A stretch of DNA of 11,814 bases from Bacteroidota bacterium (GTDB lineage: Bacteria > Bacteroidota > Bacteroidia > Sphingobacteriales > Sphingobacteriaceae). The notes beneath the pieces were generated by a model, which did not search any database, was not told the DNA's origin, and saw nothing but the letters and a program-made list of their open reading frames with translations. Position numbers and translations under genes: made by a program. This document shows, piece after piece, positions 6,860 through 11,814 of the stretch (positions are counted from its first letter, which is position 1; the number at the start of each line of letters is the position of its first letter). The stretch spans positions 1 to 11,814 of the forward strand of contig JABDEQ010000073.1 in the NCBI GenBank assembly GCA_013286985.1. The letters are read 5' to 3'.

Positions 6860-7984
6860 CTACTTTAATGTTTTATTTATAGTAGTTAACAAATACTCCT
6901 TTAAATCATTATTGTACTCCCAAAACATAACGCCTCCCATTTTTTTTGATTTAACGTATTTGATTTTTTTCTTCACCGACCATTCGTCATCAAAAGAAAT
7001 AAACAGTTGTGTGTCGGGATTGTAGATATAATCGGCTTTGGCAGTCCGGTCATGATGAAGTTTAAAACCTTTAATTTTCAGGATGCTATCCTTTATAGTG
7101 GTATATCCATATCCTTTTGAAGAGGTAACTACAGAATCGCCCAGGCCGGTAGAATGAGGCTTCAGGATTGATGAGCGCCCGTAAAAGGCTATTCCCATAA
7201 CCAATTTATTTGCGGGTACACCTGCGGCCAAAAACAAGGTTACCGCCTCATCAGCATTATTATGTGCTATATAGGTTTTGGATGCATACAGGCCCGTATG
7301 ATGTGAGGCTATTTTGCCGCCTGAGTAATCATATGTCATCAAATTAATATAATCCAAATATTGCTGGGCGCTTGCCATATCAGTATGAACCAAAAAATCT
7401 TTAAATGCTCCGACAGCAGTAGTAAGCAGGTATTTTTTACCTGTAATGTGTTGAAGGCTATCCAGCTGTTTACGTAACTCCTTAAACATCAGCGTATAGT
7501 TTTGCTGATCTTCCGGCCTGTACACGTTTCCCGCAAGTCCATGGCGACCGGGGTATTCCCAATCAATATCAATACCATCTAAATTAAACCTGTTGATAAT
7601 TGCCACCGCGCTTCCGGCAAATCCTTTTCTGGCGGTATCTGTTAATACTGCATCAGAAAATCTGCCGCTCCAGGTCCAGCCGCCAATAGAAATCATTATT
7701 TTAAGCGCAGGGTTTTGTTTTTTAAGCATTACCAGGTGCCTGAAATTAACCGTATCGGTAGCCTCGCGATGTAACCATGCCCGGTTATTTTTTATGTCGA
7801 CAAAAGCATAGTTAATGTGCGTTAGCTTTTTAGCATCTATCTGATCAACACCTTTAATCAAACCCTTATAGCCGCCCACGTAACCGATGACAACTTTTTT
7901 TGACTGCGACTTGCCGATGTACGGAAACAAAAGTGCCGCAATTATTAATATAGATAATTTAAAATACAGGGGAATTATTTTCAT
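6860..7984 (-). CDS. Secreted GH18 chitinase
   Basis: 374-residue glycoside hydrolase family 18 protein expected to hydrolyse beta-1,4 N-acetylglucosamine linkages by substrate-assisted catalysis. An N-terminal hydrophobic segment (about 8-22) ending near KSQ suggests a signal peptide. There is no lipobox cysteine, so export to the periplasm or beyond is likely. The catalytic domain fills the rest: SIGG at 99-102, the active-site motif DGIDIDWEYP at 136-145 (Asp136, Asp139, Asp141 and proton donor Glu143), MTYDY at 216-220, GIAFYGR at 264-270 and the terminal-strand FWEYNND at 354-360. No chitin-binding module or type IX secretion tail is visible. It lies 21 bp after the NagX-like gene on the same strand and ends in a good terminator, so the two form an operon. 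Substrate chain length and endo/exo mode cannot be read from sequence. Confidence 0.94.
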   Translation of the reverse strand: MKIIPLYFKLSILIIAALLFPYIGKSQSKKVVIGYVGGYKGLIKGVDQIDAKKLTHINYAFVDIKNNRAWLHREATDTVNFRHLVMLKKQNPALKIMISIGGWTWSGRFSDAVLTDTARKGFAGSAVAIINRFNLDGIDIDWEYPGRHGLAGNVYRPEDQQNYTLMFKELRKQLDSLQHITGKKYLLTTAVGAFKDFLVHTDMASAQQYLDYINLMTYDYSGGKIASHHTGLYASKTYIAHNNADEAVTLFLAAGVPANKLVMGIAFYGRSSILKPHSTGLGDSVVTSSKGYGYTTIKDSILKIKGFKLHHDRTAKADYIYNPDTQLFISFDDEWSVKKKIKYVKSKKMGGVMFWEYNNDLKEYLLTTINKTLK

Positions 7985-8005
7985 TTTATCAGGAATAATA
8001 ACAGG

Positions 8006-9175
8006 TTAAATTTTAAGTCGTAATCGTTTCTTTTCGAGCAGCCCTGTAATAAATATTACAATAAACGATACTGCGAAAGAACGGAAAACACCACCCGCGC
8101 CATAATTAAAAATACGTGGGTAGTCAAAATCGGCAATGGTAAATATGGCTACCATAAAATAGGGTATCAGGTAGCAGGTTAACGTACTTGTGCCTGCAGG
8201 TTTTATAATCTTAAACCAGTTTTGTTTGCCTTTAACATCTATCAGCCATATAAAAAATTCAAAAAGCAATACGCCAATACCGGTGCAGATAAATACCCAG
8301 GCAGGTGTTGAATGTATTTTTGAAATCCCTTCGGTATAAGGGCGTATAATAAAGCCCAGCGCTATTAAAGCCAGGCCAATGAGCGCAAAAGTTAACCACA
8401 GTATTTTATAATTGCCTTTTGAAATAATTAAGGGGTACAATAAAGAGATTACTATGCCAAACATCATTAATGAGGTGGACGCACCGTCTTTGATAATAGG
8501 AATATCCATGTCAACTATATCGGCATGGTAGCAAATATTTATGCCCACCAGCAGGAAAAGGCAAATAGTAAGCGCTATAAAATTCCCTCTGCAAATAAGG
8601 TACAAAAACGAACATACCAGGTAGGCCCATCCTATTATCCCTAAAATACCCCACCACGATGGGCTTAAGCCCGTAGGCGCATTTGGGCTGCCGCCTTTGT
8701 AAAACCAGGCCAGTACGGCCAGAATGACAACTCCGGCACCTATCAACGCATATTTCTTTGCTTTGGCCAATGTTTCAGGATAATCGAGCCAGATAAGGAA
8801 AAAACTTAGCGTTAGCAGAAACTCCCACACACCCGGCGGTATAACGGCTGCCGTGCTGTATTCTTCCATATTAACATGGAAAAAGCCCATAACTATTAGG
8901 GCAAATGAGCGAAGGAGAATATAAGAAGCGATAGATAGAAATGAATCACCTCTGTTTAACCGGCGGCCAATGGCTAAAGGGATTGATAAACCGGCAATAA
9001 ATAAAAATATAGGGAATATAGTATCGGCAAAGTGCATTCCATCTACATTTTCTTTCACATGATCTATCCAAAGCGGCACTTTGTGTACGTCGCTCAAATC
9101 ATTAACAAATATCATGAAAAACATGTTTACCGCCCTGAATATATCGATAGAAAGAAGTCGCTTTTGTTGCAGCAT
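8006..9175 (-). CDS. NagX/HGSNAT-like membrane protein (DUF5009-type)
   Basis: 389-residue polytopic inner-membrane protein with about ten hydrophobic segments, related to bacterial NagX and to human heparan-alpha-glucosaminide N-acetyltransferase (HGSNAT). The N-terminal family signature is RLLSIDIFRAVNMFFMIFVN (6-25), followed by ADTIFPIFLFIAGLSIPLAI (50-69). His39 in WIDHV aligns with the conserved histidine that accepts acetyl in HGSNAT. NagX genes sit in chitin/GlcNAc utilisation clusters, where a role in inner-membrane GlcNAc handling or uptake is proposed. The chitinase directly downstream fits that. Whether this protein transports or acetylates sugar is unresolved. It is the first gene of the two-gene operon. 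TATATTTA on the minus strand (9220-9213) is a near-consensus -7 box with no clear -33 partner, and ATAAGTA at 9177-9183 overlaps the leader just before the start codon. Confidence 0.85.
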   Translation of the reverse strand: MLQQKRLLSIDIFRAVNMFFMIFVNDLSDVHKVPLWIDHVKENVDGMHFADTIFPIFLFIAGLSIPLAIGRRLNRGDSFLSIASYILLRSFALIVMGFFHVNMEEYSTAAVIPPGVWEFLLTLSFFLIWLDYPETLAKAKKYALIGAGVVILAVLAWFYKGGSPNAPTGLSPSWWGILGIIGWAYLVCSFLYLICRGNFIALTICLFLLVGINICYHADIVDMDIPIIKDGASTSLMMFGIVISLLYPLIISKGNYKILWLTFALIGLALIALGFIIRPYTEGISKIHSTPAWVFICTGIGVLLFEFFIWLIDVKGKQNWFKIIKPAGTSTLTCYLIPYFMVAIFTIADFDYPRIFNYGAGGVFRSFAVSFIVIFITGLLEKKRLRLKI

Positions 9176-9267
9176 TATAAGTAGTTAAACGCCGTTAATA
9201 TAAATCAGCGCTTAAATATAACAGCTAATTATTGAAATTGATTGTATCCTTTTTGATAGATTTTTGA

Positions 9268-9285
9268 AAAAAAAGTACTTTTTTT
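9268..9285. repeat. 18-bp perfect palindrome (A7-GTAC-T7) between recO and the nagX-like gene
   Basis: Seven As, GTAC and seven Ts form an uninterrupted self-complementary site 29-46 bp after the recO stop and about 90-110 bp upstream of the NagX-like start. Its core AAGTACTT also occurs twice in the inverted repeat at 6324-6378. It could mark the end of the recO transcript (weak, no loop or GC stem) or be an operator for the chitinase operon. Confidence 0.4.
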
Positions 9286-9313
9286 AATCAAATTGGCACG
9301 AAAGACGGTTTTT

Positions 9314-10039
9314 TCAACTCAAAACCTCTTCCAATATATCGTGCGACCGCACATTGCCAAAACTTTCGATATGGAGCGAATAATAATCCAATAACTTTTG
9401 AATAAGATAGCGCCGCTCCTCATTATTTAACTTTAATTGCGATAAATTTTCAAAATTATATTGCAGCAAACCGGCAAAATTATTGGTGTGCGGTGGCGAG
9501 AGATACAGCGTTGTATCGGGCTTGTAATTGCAAAACACACCGTTCTTCATATCAAAATAATCTGCCTCGCCGGCAAGATACCGATCCGGGTAAAAGCCCA
9601 GATAACGGGTAAGCCGTATCAAAAACAATAAATGAAAATTGGTCAGGCCTTCCGTCTGATTATCCAGCCACTCAATGGCGCTGAAAACAAAATCAAATAA
9701 GCTCTCATCAGTTCCCTGTGGCTTTACCGCCTTGTATAAAACCTCGTTCAAAAAAAGGGCAATGCTGCTTTTTATAATATCATAAGGTATAGTTTGCAAA
9801 ACAGGCGAATTTTTAAGCTCTTTGATGCGCTGCACGTTCCCGGTATTTTTATAATAAACCACCATATCCAGCAGCGATAATGATTGCAGCATATTAAGGC
9901 TTATTTTAGCCTTAGGCTTTTTGGCTCCGTTAACCATGTATGATTGCATACCGAATTTTTCGGTAAATACCTGTACAATAACGCTATTTTCGCTATAGCT
10001 GGTGGTTTTAAAAACTATTCCACGGGTTTTATGCAGCAT
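9314..10039 (-). CDS. recO: DNA repair protein RecO
   Basis: RecO (241 residues, normal length) helps load RecA onto SSB-covered single-stranded DNA in the RecFOR recombination-repair pathway, binding ssDNA, SSB and RecR in the cytoplasm. The N-terminal OB-fold shows the family opening KTRGIVFKTTSYSENSVIVQ and EKFGMQSYMVNGAKKPKAK, rich in basic residues for DNA binding (about 5-45). The C-terminal helical domain includes the typical LTRYLGFYPD (about 148-157) and ends with the common ILEEVL tail. The zinc-finger cysteines of some RecO proteins are absent, as in E. coli. The start codon lies inside the end of the upstream kinase gene (11-bp overlap), so translational coupling is likely. Confidence 0.93.
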   Translation of the reverse strand: MLHKTRGIVFKTTSYSENSVIVQVFTEKFGMQSYMVNGAKKPKAKISLNMLQSLSLLDMVVYYKNTGNVQRIKELKNSPVLQTIPYDIIKSSIALFLNEVLYKAVKPQGTDESLFDFVFSAIEWLDNQTEGLTNFHLLFLIRLTRYLGFYPDRYLAGEADYFDMKNGVFCNYKPDTTLYLSPPHTNNFAGLLQYNFENLSQLKLNNEERRYLIQKLLDYYSLHIESFGNVRSHDILEEVLS

Positions 10040-10397
10040 GGTGTATAAGCAACAGCAGCTTTGGTATAAAAATAATTAATGCTGTAACCAGGGCAAATAG
10101 AGCTGCGATTACCACAGCTGCGGCACTCATATCTTTAATTCGCCCCGCCTTTACATTATACCCCGGCGATACCAGGTCAACCAGGGTTTCAATCATGGTA
10201 TTAAATATTTCGGTAACCAGCACCAGGCAAATGCTAATGGCTATCCAGTTCCATTGATCCAACGAAATTTGCAGCAAAAAGCCAGTTATAAAAACTAAAA
10301 CCGTTGCTACCAGGTGTATCCGAAAATTTAATTGTGTAGAGGTAGCATAAACCAGCCCTTTAAAGGCATAACCAAAGCTGCGTAGAAGTTTTTTCAT
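10029..10397 (-). CDS. dgkA: Diacylglycerol/undecaprenol kinase, DgkA family
   Basis: 122-residue, three-membrane-helix kinase of the DgkA family, which phosphorylates diacylglycerol (Gram-negative type) or undecaprenol (Gram-positive type) with ATP. Visible features: the amphipathic N-terminus with SFGYAFKGL (7-15), NFRIHL (24-29), the signature TEIFNTMIETLVDLVSPGY (62-80) with the catalytic Glu and Asn, and RIKDMSAAAVVIAAL (86-100) before the third helix. Where family members usually have Glu-x-x-Asn or Glu-x-Asn before the first helix, this one has TQLN, so a likely metal-ligand Glu is Gln22. The start at 10397 is preferred over 10466 because the family alignment begins with MKKLLRSFGYAFKG and a promoter-like pair overlaps the longer frame. 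The substrate is uncertain. It overlaps recO by 11 bp and heads that operon. Confidence 0.88.
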   Translation of the reverse strand: MKKLLRSFGYAFKGLVYATSTQLNFRIHLVATVLVFITGFLLQISLDQWNWIAISICLVLVTEIFNTMIETLVDLVSPGYNVKAGRIKDMSAAAVVIAALFALVTALIIFIPKLLLLIHHAA

Positions 10398-10455
10398 ATA
10401 AGCCAATTTTTCTTTTGCGAATCGCCGCGATTCCAAAATTTCAAATTCAATGTTA

Positions 10456-10487
10456 CAAATCTGCACATTTGAAAAACATTGTCACAA
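10456..10487 (-). promoter_or_regulatory. Candidate promoter for dgkA-recO
   Basis: On the minus strand, TTG (10487-10485) and CAGATTTG (10463-10456) lie 21 nt apart. The latter differs from TAnnTTTG only in its first base. Transcription from about 10450 would leave a leader of about 50 nt before the start at 10397, and it supports that internal start. Tentative. Confidence 0.38.
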
Positions 10488-10492
10488 TCTCA

Positions 10493-10524
10493 TTTAATCA
10501 ATTACCATGATTAATCTATTTTCG
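10493..10524 (+). promoter_or_regulatory. Candidate promoter for the RND-family gene, with a small inverted repeat
   Basis: TATTTTCG at 10517-10524 differs from TAnnTTTG at one base, and TTTA at 10493-10496 stands 20 nt upstream. Transcription near 10531 would give a leader of about 30 nt. Inside the spacer lies an inverted repeat TTAATCA (10494-10500) / TGATTAA (10508-10514), a possible operator. Tentative. Confidence 0.33.
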
Positions 10525-10560
10525 TAGTTTAGCAACCCTGGAATAATCTTCTTCAAAATA

Positions 10561-11814
10561 ATGATCTGGAAAAAACTTGCTGATCTTGTACTAAAACAAC
10601 GTGTTCTTATCCTCGCCATTATTGGCCTGTCCACTATCTTTATGGGATACAAGGCCAGCCAGGTACGCATCACATTTAACGGTGGTAAAGTGCTGCCCAT
10701 AACTGATTCAGCCTATATCAGGTATATGCAGTTTAAAAATACTTTTGGACAGGATGCCAGCACTATGGTAATCGGCTTTAAATCGCCCAATATTTTTAAC
10801 AAAGATATATTTAACGACTGGTACCAGATCGGCACCCGCATTCAGCATATTAAAGGAATAACCGGCGTAATTTCGGTAGCCAATTTATATAATCTCGAAA
10901 AAGATACGCTCCAAAACCTACCAGCCAGGCCGAAGTAGATAGTCTAAAAAAAAGGATACTGGACCTCCCCTTTTATAAAGGACTTTTATTGAGCGAGGAT
11001 AGTACGGCCACGTTAATGGCCATTACTTTTGATGGTAAAATAATCAATACGCCCAAACGCGTACCTATCTTAAATCAGATACTGGCAGAAGGGCGACAAT
11101 TTGAACAAAAACACGGCATTCAGGTACATTATTCCGGCTTGCCGCTTATCCGCACCAAGGCCGGCGACTTAATGAAAAGTGAGTTCACGCTTTTTCTTTG
11201 CCTGTCTTTATTAATAACGGCCTGCATTCTGTTAATCATATTCCGTTCGGTTTTTCCGGTTATATTTCCGGTATTGGTGGTGCTGCTCAGCGTTACCTGG
11301 AGCCTGGGCATATTGGTTTTAATGCATTATGAAATTACCATACTTACAGGCATTATCCCGCCGTTGGTGGTAATTATTGGTGTACCTAACAGTGTTTTTA
11401 TCTTAAACAAATACTACTACGAGTACAGCTTAACCGGCAACAAAATGCAATCATTAAATATTGTGATTGAAAAGGTTGGTATAACCACCTTTATTGCCAA
11501 TGTTACCACTGCAATAGGTTTTGGAGTGCTGTGCTTTACCAACAGCGAGTTATTAACTCAATTTGGTTTGGTTGCCTCATTAAGCATTATGGTAACCTTT
11601 GCATTGAGCTTGATACTGGTGCCTATAATTTTCAGTTACCTGCCTGATCCTAAACAACGGCAAAGCGGTATTAAAGATCGTAAGGTGATACAATTTGTAT
11701 TAGCAAAGCTCGATTACCTGGTACATCATCACCGTAAAGCTATTTACATTACCACCTTTTTGCTTGTCGCTGTTTGCACTTATGGCCTTTCGCTCATCAA
11801 TGTAAATGGTTATG
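10561..11814 (+). pseudogene. RND/MMPL-family exporter, frameshifted and cut by the window end
   Basis: The N-terminal half of a large RND-superfamily (MMPL/Patched-like) inner-membrane exporter; substrate unknown. The first frame (10561-10938) encodes 125 residues: TM1 at about 14-30 and the start of the first periplasmic domain, ending at TAG 10936-10938. Homologous sequence continues in the -1 frame from about 10914 (KPTSQAEVDSLKKRI) to the window end without a stop. It covers the rest of the loop, a cluster of about five membrane helices including IIGVPNSVFILNKYYYEY and TTAIGFGVLCF (family hallmarks), and the beginning of TM7 (ITTFLLVAVCTYGLSL). Loss of one A from the run at 10913-10916 would account for it: adding one A restores LQKPTSQAEVDS. 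This may be a real mutation or a homopolymer sequencing error. CCAAAAC is not a canonical slippery heptamer, so programmed shifting is unlikely. The gene is divergent from dgkA-recO. Confidence 0.87.

Noticed and set aside
10909..10938. Programmed ribosomal frameshifting in the RND-family gene
   Set aside because: The junction CCAAAAC does not form a canonical X-XXY-YYZ slippery heptamer and no stimulatory stem-loop is evident. A lost A in a homopolymer is simpler.

Overview
The window looks like chromosomal DNA of a Bacteroidota bacterium, most likely of the Sphingobacteriaceae (Mucilaginibacter/Pedobacter-like). The reasons are a moderately AT-rich base composition, gene starts with no visible Shine-Dalgarno sequence, promoter-like TAnnTTTG boxes of the Bacteroidota type, and protein families whose sequence details fit that phylum (bestrophin-type channel, glutamyl-tRNA reductase, RecO, MMPL-type RND protein). 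The genus is an inference from family resemblance only.

Layout. On the + strand, a bestrophin-family channel (117-1034) is followed after 300 bp by glutamyl-tRNA reductase hemA (1335-2582). hemA converges, with an 8-bp gap, on a large minus-strand HypF-like carbamoyltransferase (2591-4939). A 482-bp AT-rich divergent spacer with two long palindromes separates this from a secreted ThuA-domain protein (5422-6282, +). A second gene-free stretch (6283-6859) carries a long inverted repeat, short direct repeats, one consensus promoter box and the terminator of the next operon. That operon runs on the minus strand: a NagX/HGSNAT-like membrane protein (8006-9175) followed 21 bp later by a secreted GH18 chitinase (6860-7984). 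Another minus-strand operon, diacylglycerol/undecaprenol kinase (10029-10397) and recO (9314-10039), overlaps by 11 bp. Divergent from it, an RND/MMPL-family exporter begins at 10561 and runs off the window end, but its reading frame is broken near 10913-10916.

How the genes fit together. The chitinase and the NagX-like protein form a plausible small chitin/N-acetylglucosamine module: extracytoplasmic chitin cleavage coupled to inner-membrane handling of the sugar. hemA gives the first committed step of tetrapyrrole synthesis but stands alone, without hemC or hemD beside it. The HypF-like gene also stands alone, without hypC, hypD, hypE or hydrogenase genes. It keeps all eight zinc-finger cysteines but has lost the acylphosphatase catalytic arginine and at least one likely metal ligand of its Kae1-like domain. 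It is the best candidate here for an altered, undescribed function.

I see no tRNA, rRNA, CRISPR array, insertion sequence or phage gene. Most of the window is ordinary core and accessory chromosome. The most interesting signals are the divergent HypF-like enzyme, the palindromes around it, the 55-bp inverted repeat with paired AAGTACTT palindromes, and the frameshifted RND gene.
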